A stretch of DNA of 64,000 nt from Chloroflexota bacterium (GCA_016235445.1 JACRLB010000007.1:152339-216338); one strand, 5' to 3'. Positions 8,932 to 17,997 are shown, numbered from the stretch's first letter. The notes: generated by a model not told the origin, from the letters alone. Program-made: numbers and translations.

Positions 8932-9624
8932 TTATGTTTGTTTCCACCACACACCCGTACACTCAGGCAAAATCACCCAGTTATTTTTCTTCACTTTATC
9001 TCCCAACTCATCGCCAAAGAAAAAGCGCGATAAATATTCCGCTTCTTCGAGTGACTCAAATTTATAGTCCGTGCGGATCCATTTATTTTGGAAACCGACT
9101 TCGTCCAGCCAGGGATAGTAATCCTTGAGATGTTCAAGTTTGATCGGCGACTCATTCCCCGTACCCAGCGATTCAAACAGGACGATATGGCCGTTCGGTC
9201 TTAAGACGCGTTTCATTTCGCCCAGCCAATTCTCGAGTTCTCTCCTCCACGTATCTGGGTTCCACACTGCAAGATAACTCACGCTCCAGCCAGAGATAAC
9301 CAGATCGGCGGAGTGGTCCTCCACAGGTAGTTGACGGTGGTCGGCGACATCCACCTGCCAGTTGGCGAATTTGCTGGCGGTGAATTTCTCGCGGCAGACC
9401 CTCAGCATTTCTTCTGAAATATCGAAGGCGCAGACGCGTTCAACGTGCGGGGCGAGCATACAGGCCAGTCGTCCAGTGCCAGCTCCGAGGTCCAGAACGA
9501 GGCGGTTTTCCAGAGGCGTAATCTCGCGCAGGGATTTGAGAATATTTTCCTGATAATCCTCGCGCGCGATCAAGGCCTCATACTTATCCCCTTCGGTTTT
9601 GTAGATTTCTTCTTGTGTGGGCAT
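8932..9624 (-). CDS. Class I SAM-dependent methyltransferase
   Basis: This is a 230-residue cytosolic protein when started at the ATG at 9624. SAM-binding motif I is LVLDLGAGTGRLA (about residues 42-54), followed by an acidic motif II region (FDISEEM) and a motif IV-like SADLVISGWS segment (about 106). The substrate is unknown. The start at 9624 is favoured over an upstream start because a -10 element within the intergenic palindrome lies 6 bp away, implying a leaderless mRNA. It is divergent from the ybaK-type gene. Confidence 0.8.
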   Translation of the reverse strand: MPTQEEIYKTEGDKYEALIAREDYQENILKSLREITPLENRLVLDLGAGTGRLACMLAPHVERVCAFDISEEMLRVCREKFTASKFANWQVDVADHRQLPVEDHSADLVISGWSVSYLAVWNPDTWRRELENWLGEMKRVLRPNGHIVLFESLGTGNESPIKLEHLKDYYPWLDEVGFQNKWIRTDYKFESLEEAEYLSRFFFGDELGDKVKKNNWVILPECTGVWWKQT

Positions 9625-9626
9625 TC

Positions 9627-9642
9627 GCCAATTATAATTGGC
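9627..9642. promoter_or_regulatory. Symmetric bidirectional promoter palindrome
   Basis: GCCAATTATAATTGGC is a perfect 16-bp palindrome that contains TATAAT on both strands. Each -10 hexamer ends 6 bp before the ATG of a divergent gene (9624 minus, 9645 plus). There is no room for a ribosome binding site on either side. No good -35 is visible on either side. Confidence 0.6.
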
Positions 9643-9644
9643 TG

Positions 9645-10124
9645 ATGCAACCACTTTCCCCCTCCGCTCAAAAAATACAGGATTTACTTAATTCACTCGG
9701 TTATGAATATTTCGTGGTCGAACATGCCGAGTCCACGCGCACGGCGCAGGAAGCGGCAGACCGCGCAGGATGCGAGCTTGGACAAATCGTCAAGTCGCTT
9801 ATTTTTCGGGGCAAGGCAAGCGGCAAGCCGATTTTGGTTTTAACCAGTGGCGCAAACCGCGTGGATGAGAAACACATCGGCAGTTACGCAGGAGAAACTA
9901 TCAGCCGCGCAGATGCCGATTTTGTCCGAGCAGTTACCGGCTACGCCATCGGAGGCGTGCCGCCCATCGGTCACACTGAAAAAATGGAGACGTACATCGA
10001 CGAGGATTTCCTATCATACCCAACCATCTGGGCGGCGGCAGGCACGCCCAACGCGATCTTTGAATTAAAGACAGAAGACCTGCAAAAGATGACGGGCGGG
10101 AAGGTCGCGCAGGTCAAACTGTGA
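9645..10124 (+). CDS. YbaK/EbsC-type aminoacyl-tRNA deacylase
   Basis: The 159-residue single-domain protein carries the YbaK/ProX fold signature: an early Y-x-V-V-E-H strand, a conserved lysine in QIVKSLIFRG (about 49), and the C-terminal GGVPPIGH segment (about 110). Family members hydrolyse mischarged tRNAs such as Cys- or Ala-tRNA(Pro) in trans. I use the ATG at 9645, which sits 6 bp after a TATAAT and would give a leaderless transcript. The in-frame upstream start would lie inside the divergent methyltransferase gene. A second, more divergent YbaK protein is encoded at 31862-32338. Confidence 0.82.
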   Translation: MQPLSPSAQKIQDLLNSLGYEYFVVEHAESTRTAQEAADRAGCELGQIVKSLIFRGKASGKPILVLTSGANRVDEKHIGSYAGETISRADADFVRAVTGYAIGGVPPIGHTEKMETYIDEDFLSYPTIWAAAGTPNAIFELKTEDLQKMTGGKVAQVKL

Positions 10125-10304
10125 AACGGATTTTTCCACCGAGATCATGTGGGAGTTTTTTGTGAGCCAGCCACAAAAGTGAATATCCAACATTTCAACT
10201 TCATAATGGACCAGCCATATACCTCCGTCTGCTTATAGAATTTGGTTGAGCAAAATCGTTACCTCACAAAAACATCAAAAGATTCATCGACTCAAGGAGA
10301 ACTC

Positions 10305-12947
10305 ATGCACAGACGCATCTTCAATCTATCGTTGCTTGTTGTAATTCTCCTCGCCAGTTGCAATCTGCCAGCCTCTCAAACCCCCGCGCCTACGCAACAA
10401 TCGCAGAACGTTGAACCAGCCGAACTAATCCTGCTCATCACCGAACCCGCCGGCGGATCGGAATATCCCGCGCTCGCTTCCGTTCCGGTATCCGTGCAGA
10501 TCACGGGCGACGCAAAGATCGTCGAACTGCTGATTGACAATGAGCCATTCGAAGAGAGCCAGTCGCCCAAATACAACCGCGCGCACTGGGGTTGGGCGTC
10601 AACCGACCCCGGTATGCACACCCTGCAAGCCCGAGCAACGGATAACGAGGGCAACGTCTACACCTCGAACTCCATTATCGTCTGGACTTCGGAAGCAGTC
10701 GAAACCTCCACCACGCTGATACAATCGGAAGAGGGCGACACCCTCAACGGACTCGCCGAACGCTTCAACACAACCCCGCAGTTGATCCACGACCTGAACC
10801 CGTATCTCCCTTCCGACTTCTTCGCTCCGATCCCGCTCAATAGTCCGATTAAAATCCTCAATGCCTACCAGGCCGAGATTCAAAGTCAATTCCCAAACCT
10901 GGATTTCGACCTGCCGCACTCAGACGAAGCGCAGGGAAGTTCAGCGCCGCAAATTAACTTTCAACCCAACGCCGATATCCCGTTTGAAAGTAACTCACCT
11001 CTTTCATCCGATCTCGTGTTCGTGGACCGAACCTATTACTACCTCTCGCTCGATAACGGACCGTGGAGCCGCGTGCCGAGAAATCAGGGCGAATTCCTCA
11101 CTCCAAAAAATGGATTCTTCGACCTCGAGGAAGTCCTTGCCCCTCTACTGACATCCGCCCCATCCAAAGATATTCACGTCACCGTAGATGCCTGGGGCTG
11201 GCAAGGCGGCGCGCTGGTCTTCATCGGACGCTTCGAACGCATTGTGGAAGCCAGCGAAAACGGGGAACCATGGGCGATCCTGCCGGGATTTCTCGAAATT
11301 TGTTCAAATGGGACAAACTGCACAACGGGAGAGGTGACAGCCGATTTCACACAACATGTCGTAAGTTCTACCGGGGGAAAACACACCTTGCGCTGGCAGT
11401 TACCGCCCGGCATCACCAGCGGATTGTGGCAGACCTCCACACAGCCGTTCGGCAGTTCCTGCGAATTGGAACCGGCGTATCTTTACACGAACGGCACTGT
11501 ATCCAGTGAAAACGAAAGCACAACCTTCACCGTCGAATTTCCGCCTTTCTATGGCGAAGAGATGATTTTCCATGCGCGCGTCCTGCCGCTTGTGAATGGG
11601 CAACCCGACTGCACTCCCTCCAATACCATCACGCTGACATTGAAAACGCAGGAGGGAGTCGTTATCTCCGAGCTGGAAAAACCGCCCGCGCCGCCTGTTG
11701 CCTACGATATCGAGATCACCGATTTCAGGCCCATTCACTTCCCGGATTACAAATACAAATACTGCGTGACCATTGTGGAAAATCCGTACTATGGGACGAC
11801 GTATCTTGACTTTCTCGGAGTGGCTCCCATTTGGTACGAAAAGCCGGTCGGTACGAATATTTGCCCCACGCCTTATCAATATCAGGAGCCTTCCACGTGG
11901 GATCAGATCACCGGCTTCCTGAAAGACGCGGTCAATTTCGTCTCGAATGCCTATAACACACTCAAGGGTTTCGTAGTGGATATTATCGCCGTATATAACC
12001 CGATATGTCTGCAAGCCAATCTTGTCACCGAAAGCCAGTTTGTGAAAGATGCCTGCCACGCCGCGGCGGAAGTTGCCGTGAATGCCGCGCTGACGTATGT
12101 AGGCTTGCCGCCCTCGCTCCCGAATTACGATCAGTTGATCGAAACCGGCAAGGGCGAATTGACCGAATTGCTCGCCCAACAACTCGAAGAACAAACCGGC
12201 ATCCCTTGCACCGACGAATGTAAAGACCTGATCCGCGATGGGATCGACGCGGCAGTGGAGGAGATCGGGAAACAAGCTGGAAACTCGGCTTGCATGAGCG
12301 TATACGAGGCGCACGATAAAAATATCGAACCGTTATGTATTCCGCCCGCGATCAAGGTCAAGCCGATGCACGAGGGGCAACTCGAACCCGCGCTGGTCAC
12401 CGTGCAACTCACGCGCAAGGCGGATGTTCCCGATTCAGCCTTCCCCGACGCGCAGTTATTTGACACTTCCTGCAACATCAATGTCAGCGGATTCGCCCAG
12501 AATGATTCATGGATCGGTCAGGAGATTTTCATTGGGCAGGATTATCAATCCGGCGATCTCGTCTATTGGCAGGGCGCGCCCATCAACGGAAATCTGTTCG
12601 ATCAGATTCACGTCTCTGCGCCTGTGCTTGCGCCGGGCGAATCCACCGCGCTTACGTTCGCGCTCAAAGATAAACGCGGCGTCTTTCCGCCCGGTGGGAG
12701 CGGCTTCTGGCTTCCGGGCCGCGAACAGATATACGCCGATACCTATTACGGCTCGCAACTTGAAAATTATTACGGCGATGCCTACGACGACTGGCAATAT
12801 CTTTATTTTGGCTCGCACACTACCATCACCGCGTCGGCAACCTGCTCGACGACATTCATTTCCCCACCCGCCGGGGCGGCTCCGGGCGGTTCATCCAGTT
12901 CCACCAGCGACGAGTGGACCGAGATCATTCCACAGCAAGGCGAATAG
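10305..12947 (+). CDS. Large LysM/Ig-like lipoprotein
   Basis: The protein is about 880 residues. The ATG at 10305 follows CAAGGAG with correct spacing, and the longer reading frame upstream lacks this. A signal peptide with lipobox LLASC predicts a lipidated surface protein. An Ig-like domain (about residues 35-120, ending with the DNEGNVYTSN strand) is followed by a LysM-like module (about 142-185, GDTLNGLAERFN and LNPYLP). The remainder is not a family I recognise and contains a helical Cys-rich part near residues 560-680. It leads the lipoprotein-rich block up to 18.7 kb. Confidence 0.75.
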   Translation: MHRRIFNLSLLVVILLASCNLPASQTPAPTQQSQNVEPAELILLITEPAGGSEYPALASVPVSVQITGDAKIVELLIDNEPFEESQSPKYNRAHWGWASTDPGMHTLQARATDNEGNVYTSNSIIVWTSEAVETSTTLIQSEEGDTLNGLAERFNTTPQLIHDLNPYLPSDFFAPIPLNSPIKILNAYQAEIQSQFPNLDFDLPHSDEAQGSSAPQINFQPNADIPFESNSPLSSDLVFVDRTYYYLSLDNGPWSRVPRNQGEFLTPKNGFFDLEEVLAPLLTSAPSKDIHVTVDAWGWQGGALVFIGRFERIVEASENGEPWAILPGFLEICSNGTNCTTGEVTADFTQHVVSSTGGKHTLRWQLPPGITSGLWQTSTQPFGSSCELEPAYLYTNGTVSSENESTTFTVEFPPFYGEEMIFHARVLPLVNGQPDCTPSNTITLTLKTQEGVVISELEKPPAPPVAYDIEITDFRPIHFPDYKYKYCVTIVENPYYGTTYLDFLGVAPIWYEKPVGTNICPTPYQYQEPSTWDQITGFLKDAVNFVSNAYNTLKGFVVDIIAVYNPICLQANLVTESQFVKDACHAAAEVAVNAALTYVGLPPSLPNYDQLIETGKGELTELLAQQLEEQTGIPCTDECKDLIRDGIDAAVEEIGKQAGNSACMSVYEAHDKNIEPLCIPPAIKVKPMHEGQLEPALVTVQLTRKADVPDSAFPDAQLFDTSCNINVSGFAQNDSWIGQEIFIGQDYQSGDLVYWQGAPINGNLFDQIHVSAPVLAPGESTALTFALKDKRGVFPPGGSGFWLPGREQIYADTYYGSQLENYYGDAYDDWQYLYFGSHTTITASATCSTTFISPPAGAAPGGSSSSTSDEWTEIIPQQGE

Positions 12948-12952
12948 CGACC

Positions 12953-13774
12953 ATGAAGCGTCAACTTACCACACTCATCCTGATCGGCATAGTCCTTGCC
13001 GCGTGCAGCGGCAATGCAACCAGCGCGCCTGAACCCCAAATCGAGAGCGTGCCCACCGCGTGGATCGATTCTCCGCTGGACGGATCAACCTTCCCCTTGG
13101 GCGAGATCGAGATCATCTCCCACACAACAGACTTATCGGGAATCGCCCGGGTGGAATTATCCGCCAATGGCGAGGTGGTCCGCACGGATGAAAACCCCGA
13201 TTCATCCCTGACTTTGTTTGTGATCAGTCAACCGTGGACTCCCTCCCAGCCCGGGGAATACCTCATCCAAGTACGCGGGCAAACGACGGGCGGCGAGTGG
13301 AGCAATTATGCACAGGTCAACATCACAGTGCTTGGCGTCACTGCCACGCCGACCACCGTCCCCACAGAAACTCCGATACCTACTCTCACACTTACGCCTA
13401 CGCCTGTGGCTCCTCCAACCCTCACGCTGACGAAGAACGCCTTCTGTCGCAAAGGACCGAACACAGCCTTCACTGAACTCACCGCCATACCCGCAGGCGA
13501 CACGGTGGACATTCTCAACATCAGTTCAAACGGATTGTGGTATTTTGTTTTCTGGCAGAAATTCAATGCGCAATGCTGGGTAACGGCATCTTCCGGCAAT
13601 GTGAGCGGCAATCTCAGCGGCGTGGCAGTGGAGGCGGGTCCAACCCTGCCGCCAGGTTTAACCAGCATCGCACCGACCGCGCCCGCCTGCACATTGGTCT
13701 GCCCTTCCGATTGTCAGCCCGACCCAACGTGTACAGTCTGCCAAACCAGCGGCGGGAGCGCCTGCAAGCCATAG
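12953..13774 (+). CDS. Lipoprotein with Ig-like and SH3b domains
   Basis: The 273-residue protein starts at the ATG at 12953, 5 bp after the previous stop, so the two are probably cotranscribed. It has a signal peptide with lipobox VLAACSG, an Ig-like domain (about 35-125), a Thr/Pro linker, and a bacterial SH3 domain (about 165-225, FCRKGPNTAFTEL then CWVTA). The C-terminal tail has seven cysteines. It is probably anchored outside the cytoplasmic membrane. SH3b domains often bind cell wall, but the ligand here is unknown. Confidence 0.75.
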   Translation: MKRQLTTLILIGIVLAACSGNATSAPEPQIESVPTAWIDSPLDGSTFPLGEIEIISHTTDLSGIARVELSANGEVVRTDENPDSSLTLFVISQPWTPSQPGEYLIQVRGQTTGGEWSNYAQVNITVLGVTATPTTVPTETPIPTLTLTPTPVAPPTLTLTKNAFCRKGPNTAFTELTAIPAGDTVDILNISSNGLWYFVFWQKFNAQCWVTASSGNVSGNLSGVAVEAGPTLPPGLTSIAPTAPACTLVCPSDCQPDPTCTVCQTSGGSACKP

Positions 13775-13798
13775 TGTTTTCGAAAAAGATTCACATCC

Positions 13799-13833
13799 AA
13801 ACCGTGAGAGCAATTTCATTGCTCTCACGGTTT
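13799..13833 (+). terminator. Rho-independent terminator
   Basis: A perfect 15-bp stem (13799-13813 against 13819-13833) encloses the 5-base loop TTTCA and is followed by a T-rich TCATTTG tract. It closes the two-gene lipoprotein operon ahead of hppD. Confidence 0.8.
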
Positions 13834-13892
13834 TCATTTGCGCTCAAACTCTCTTTGTCGTAGAATCCCTCCATCTCACCCAAGGAGGCTCA

Positions 13893-15020
13893 ATGGCTAC
13901 AACCGCGAAACCCGAAGAACGCCCGATGACCGAGGAAGCAGACTTCCTCCAAATCAAATCTGTTGACCACGTTCACTTCTACGTGGGAAATGCAAAACAT
14001 GCCATGTATTACTGGTGGAAGGCCTTCGGCTTCAAACCCGTGGCCTATTCCGGGCTTGAAACTGGCAACCGCGACTTCGCCTCATATGTGCTCGAATCGG
14101 GGCAGGCGCGCTTTGTTGTTTCCGCTCCCTACTCCCCCTCCAGCCCGCTCGCCTCGCACCACATGCTGCATGGTGACGGGGTCAAAGTGATCGCCATGGA
14201 AGTGGACGATGTGGAAAAAGCCTGGCAGGCCACCACATCCCGCGGAGGGAAATCCGCATGGGCGCCGCGCGAAGAAAAGGATGATTATGGCATTTATCGT
14301 ACCTCTGCCATTTACACCTACGGCGAAACCCTGCACGTCTTTGTAGACCGCGCCGATTACAAAGGCGTATTCGCCCCAACCTACAAACCGCTCAATTACG
14401 AAACTGAGTCTACGGGCCTCGCCGCCGTTGACCATATCGTCGGCAACGTACAACTTGGCAAAATGAATCATTGGGTCAACTTCTATCATCAGGTGATGGG
14501 CTTCCGCCAGCTCATGCACTTCGACGACAAAGACATCTCCACCGAATATTCCGCGCTTATGTCCAAGGTGATGCAAAATGGAAACGGCCGCGTCAAGTTC
14601 CCGATCAACGAACCCGCCGAGGGCAAGCGCAAAAGCCAGATCGAAGAATACCTCGATTACTACCTCACCCCCGGCGCACAGCACGTTGCCATCATCACCG
14701 GCAACATCCTCGAAACCGTGGACAAACTCCGCAAGAACGGCGTGGAATTCCTGCGCGTGCCAGACACCTACTACGAAGCCCTCCCCGACCGCATCGGCAA
14801 AATTGACGAAGATTACAAAACCATCCACGATCTCGGCATCCTCGTGGACAAGGACGACGAAGGCTATCTCCTGCAAATCTTCACCCGTCCCATCCAGGAC
14901 CGCCCCACCATGTTCGTTGAGATCATCCAACGCCACGGCGCGCAGGGATTCGGCAAAGGCAATTTCAAAGCCTTATTCGAATCGCTGGAACTGGAACAGG
15001 AACGGCGCGGCAATTTATAA
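13893..15020 (+). CDS. hppD: 4-Hydroxyphenylpyruvate dioxygenase
   Basis: The 375-residue protein has the two vicinal-oxygen-chelate domains of HPPD, which converts 4-hydroxyphenylpyruvate to homogentisate in tyrosine catabolism. The three iron ligands appear in their usual contexts: His181 (VDHIVGN), His264 (QHVAIIT) and Glu343 (FVEIIQRHG). The C-terminal helix GFGKGNFKALFE is also conserved. The start follows an AAGGAGG site. The next pathway enzyme, homogentisate dioxygenase, is encoded 1.8 kb downstream on the same strand. Confidence 0.95.
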   Translation: MATTAKPEERPMTEEADFLQIKSVDHVHFYVGNAKHAMYYWWKAFGFKPVAYSGLETGNRDFASYVLESGQARFVVSAPYSPSSPLASHHMLHGDGVKVIAMEVDDVEKAWQATTSRGGKSAWAPREEKDDYGIYRTSAIYTYGETLHVFVDRADYKGVFAPTYKPLNYETESTGLAAVDHIVGNVQLGKMNHWVNFYHQVMGFRQLMHFDDKDISTEYSALMSKVMQNGNGRVKFPINEPAEGKRKSQIEEYLDYYLTPGAQHVAIITGNILETVDKLRKNGVEFLRVPDTYYEALPDRIGKIDEDYKTIHDLGILVDKDDEGYLLQIFTRPIQDRPTMFVEIIQRHGAQGFGKGNFKALFESLELEQERRGNL

Positions 15021-15160
15021 CAAACGACGATCGAAACTGAATATTACGCCAATCCAAATAGTTACTTTGGGTCCTGTGACAAAATCCCATATCCGCGCTA
15101 CATTCATGTGTTGGATGCTGAACTGGATATTGCAACCGTTAATAAAAAAATGAAATACAA

Positions 15161-15267
15161 TTCTCTACCGTACATCCAAACCCTAAAGGTCTCCATTCCC
15201 TTCGCAAATTCCTGATTGGCAAGAAAGACCTTTAGGGTTTTTTACGAGGAAAATGTACGGTAGCAAA
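15161..15267. mobile_element. MITE-like palindromic element, copy 2
   Basis: The 107-bp element is flanked by the perfect 8-bp direct repeat AAATACAA (15153-15160 and 15268-15275). Read forward it aligns with the reverse complement of copy 1 at 1191-1298 from end to end, including the four bases outside the inverted CTACCGTACA termini (TTCT at one end, CAAA at the other). The inner AAACCCTAAAGGTCT inverted repeat is conserved. The two flanking duplications differ from each other, which argues for independent transposition. Confidence 0.85.
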
Positions 15268-15299
15268 AAATACAAAAAAACAGCCGGAGGGAAGAAGGA

Positions 15300-16163
15300 A
15301 TGAATAAAAAGTTTTTAATTTTGGCGGGGTTTTTATTTTTTGCACTGGCCTGCGGGCTGGCAACCCCAGCCACGCCAATACCATCACAACAGAGTGTGGA
15401 AACAATTGTGGCAGCCACGTTCAATGCGTTGACAGCAAGCGCTCCCCCAACCATGGAAGCCACACAGGAAAACGCGCAACTTACACCTGATGGCGCTCCT
15501 GTTAACACTGCTGAAGTTTCATTCGTTATCCCGAATGGGATTGCCAACGATTCAACAGCAGTCACGAACACTGATGTTGAATATCCATACATCAATCCTT
15601 CCAACGGGGCCATGCCGCAGCATGTGAAGCTCACACTTAATCTTTACGCGTTGAACGGGACGCAGTTCGAGCCTCACATCATGATATTCCGTTCTGAGGA
15701 ATACTCACAATATACTGAAAATACCGCAGGCATTATCAGCGCAATGCAATCCCTGCAATATGTGGACGGCCAGCCGCTCCAAGAAGTTTTAGGCAGTGAT
15801 TTCAGCGCACAGTTCCATGCGGTTAATTTCAAAAACGGGCACGGCGTTCGCTACCTTACACAGATATTCACAAATTTCCAGACGGTGAATAACAAAGACC
15901 TGTTTTACTATTATCAGGGACTGACGGACGATGGCGAGTATTATATTCAGGCGATCCTGCCCATCAACGCGCCCTTCCTGACAGCGGATGGCGATCCAAA
16001 CGCCGCACTGCCTGCGGACGGGATTCCATTCAACCAGGATGACTTTTCAGGTTACCTTGATGCCGTTGCCCAACGGCTGAACAGCGCCGATACTTTTTCC
16101 TTCACGCCCTATCTGGAACATCTGGACGCAATGATCGAATCGATCCATGTGACTGGATTTTAA
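15300..16163 (+). CDS. Predicted lipoprotein of unknown function
   Basis: The 287-residue protein has a signal peptide with lipobox FALACG and a Thr/Pro/Ala-rich linker (residues 20-65). A compact globular domain (about 75-285) shows no motif I recognise. It has no cysteines beyond the lipidated one and is rich in aromatic residues. It starts just downstream of the second MITE copy, which may supply or block its promoter region. It belongs to the group of Thr/Pro-linker lipoproteins scattered through this window. Confidence 0.6.
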   Translation: MNKKFLILAGFLFFALACGLATPATPIPSQQSVETIVAATFNALTASAPPTMEATQENAQLTPDGAPVNTAEVSFVIPNGIANDSTAVTNTDVEYPYINPSNGAMPQHVKLTLNLYALNGTQFEPHIMIFRSEEYSQYTENTAGIISAMQSLQYVDGQPLQEVLGSDFSAQFHAVNFKNGHGVRYLTQIFTNFQTVNNKDLFYYYQGLTDDGEYYIQAILPINAPFLTADGDPNAALPADGIPFNQDDFSGYLDAVAQRLNSADTFSFTPYLEHLDAMIESIHVTGF

Positions 16164-16305
16164 TCGCCCTGGAAATCCCACGGGTTATTATCAATGGAAA
16201 CAAAATATAGTGAGACAGAGGAAGTAATCGCCGTGATTGCCCACAATGACCCAAACAAACAGGAAAGCGTTGTGATCTATAATCCACAATAAACAGAGAG
16301 CCCCA

Positions 16306-16791
16306 ATGAAAAAAATGATTTCACGCGGAAAAGAATTGTACGGCAGAGAAGTATTCGATATCTTGTTCGAGTACGAAGTCTCCCGTTCCCAGCGATACCC
16401 CGCGCCGCTTGCATTACTCAAAATCGAAATGACCTCATCCATACTGGGCAAAGACCCCCGCCCCGACGCATCCGCAATCTTCGCGGCGGAAATCAACGCC
16501 CACATCCGCTCTGTGGATATCCCCACCGGCGCAGGCAACCGCCTGAATATCCTGCTCCCCACCACAGACGCGGCCGGCGCGCGCACCGTATGCGAGAGAC
16601 TGCTTGCAATCTTCACGAACAAGTTCGACGGGGAAAACAATGAAACCGTAGCCTTCTCCCTGCAAATTGGGGCAAGCGCCCATCCCGGCGGATCGTCGCT
16701 CTCCAACGAATACCTCCTCCAAAAATCGGAAGAAGCCCTATCCCAGGCAAAACTTAAAGGCCCGCACACATACGTCCTAATCTCAAAATAA
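16306..16791 (+). CDS. Degenerate GGDEF-domain protein
   Basis: The 161-residue protein resembles a diguanylate cyclase domain. It opens LYGREVFDILFEYEVSRSQRY, the usual first helix, followed by a PLALLKIEM strand. The catalytic GGDEF loop is absent: the equivalent position reads AGNRLNILLP. No sensory domain is attached. It probably does not make cyclic-di-GMP and may be a binding or regulatory remnant. It sits 18 bp upstream of hmgA. Confidence 0.6.
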   Translation: MKKMISRGKELYGREVFDILFEYEVSRSQRYPAPLALLKIEMTSSILGKDPRPDASAIFAAEINAHIRSVDIPTGAGNRLNILLPTTDAAGARTVCERLLAIFTNKFDGENNETVAFSLQIGASAHPGGSSLSNEYLLQKSEEALSQAKLKGPHTYVLISK

Positions 16792-16809
16792 TTTAGAGCA
16801 GGAGTCAAC

Positions 16810-17973
16810 ATGCCCTTTTATCACAAGCTCGGCAACCTTCCCCACAAACGCCACACCCAATTCAAAAAACCAAACGGCAAACTCTACCGCGAAGAAGTCA
16901 TGGGGCTGGAAGGCTTCTCCTCCATCCAATCCATCCTCTACCACCACTTCCTCCCTCCGCGCGTTAAGATGACAGAAGACCTCGGCCCCGCCAAACCAGA
17001 CTATGTAGACTTTGGCCCCATCCGCCACCGCGCCTTCAAAACCGCTCAAACTCCGCCCGGGCCTGATCCACTCACCGCACGGATTCCACTCCTCGGCAAC
17101 TCCGACGTCATCCTCGGCATCTCCCACGCCAAAGACAGCATGGACTTTTTCTACCGCAACTCACAAGCCTACGAAACCTGGTGGGTACATGAAGGCGAAG
17201 GAGTTCTCAAAAGCCAGTTCGGCAACCTGCCCTTCCGCAAAGGAGATTACATCGTCATCCCATTTGGCGTCACCTGGCAAATGCACCTCGACGGCGAAGC
17301 GCGCTTCTTCACCATCGAAAATCCATCGCAGATCGAACCCCCCAAACGCTACCGCAACAATTACGGTCAACTGCTCGAACACTCCCCGTATTGCGAACGC
17401 GACATCCGAGTCCCGGAAGAATTGGAAACCCACACCGAACGCGGCGAATTCGAAGTCCGCGTGAAAGTGCGCGACAGATTATCCCGCCATATTCTAGACT
17501 ACCACCCCTTCGACGTGGTCGGCTGGGACGGCTATCTTTACCCGTGGATATTCAACATCGAAGATTTTGAACCCATCACAGGCCGCCTGCACATGCCGCC
17601 ACCCATCCATCAAACCTTCGACGCCCACAATTTCGTGGTGTGCTCCTTCGTTCCACGCCTCTTCGACTATCACCCCGAAGGCATCCCCGCACCGTACAAC
17701 CACTCCAACATCCAATCAGACGAAGTGTTGTTCTACGCCGAAGGCAACTTCATGAGCCGCAAAGGCATAGACCGCGGCGACATCAGCCTGCATCCTTTTG
17801 GCCTGCCGCATGGCCCCCAACCCGGCATGACCGAAGCCAGCATTGGCAAAGCAGAAACCCAGGAACTCGCCGTGATGGTGGATACCTTCCATCCCTTGCA
17901 AATTACCGGGCAGGCCATGGAAATGGAAAAACCCGAATACATGTCCACATGGCTGGAAGGCGATGGGGAATAG
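16810..17973 (+). CDS. hmgA: Homogentisate 1,2-dioxygenase
   Basis: The 387-residue cupin-fold enzyme is expected to open the ring of homogentisate to maleylacetoacetate. The likely iron ligands are His298 (PYNHSN), an acidic residue at 304/305 (SDEV) and His334 (LPHGP), with spacing matching known enzymes. The N-terminal MPFYHKLGNLPHKRHTQF start is typical of the bacterial family. An AGGAGTC site precedes the ATG. With hppD it covers two consecutive steps of tyrosine catabolism. No maleylacetoacetate isomerase or fumarylacetoacetase gene is in the window. Confidence 0.92.
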   Translation: MPFYHKLGNLPHKRHTQFKKPNGKLYREEVMGLEGFSSIQSILYHHFLPPRVKMTEDLGPAKPDYVDFGPIRHRAFKTAQTPPGPDPLTARIPLLGNSDVILGISHAKDSMDFFYRNSQAYETWWVHEGEGVLKSQFGNLPFRKGDYIVIPFGVTWQMHLDGEARFFTIENPSQIEPPKRYRNNYGQLLEHSPYCERDIRVPEELETHTERGEFEVRVKVRDRLSRHILDYHPFDVVGWDGYLYPWIFNIEDFEPITGRLHMPPPIHQTFDAHNFVVCSFVPRLFDYHPEGIPAPYNHSNIQSDEVLFYAEGNFMSRKGIDRGDISLHPFGLPHGPQPGMTEASIGKAETQELAVMVDTFHPLQITGQAMEMEKPEYMSTWLEGDGE

Positions 17974-17997
17974 CGAAAGCATCATCGGAGAAAGCGT

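Noticed and set aside
11400..12314. 304-residue open frame antisense to the LysM lipoprotein
   Set aside because: It overlaps a well-supported gene with signal peptide and ribosome binding site. The composition is shadow-like and no motif is seen.
14082..14936. 284-residue open frame antisense to hppD
   Set aside because: hppD has all catalytic residues on the plus strand. The antisense frame is Val/His-rich without any domain.
16194..16292. 32-codon ORF before the degenerate GGDEF gene
   Set aside because: It has a start and a stop but no ribosome binding site, promoter or recognisable motif, so there is not enough support to call a gene.
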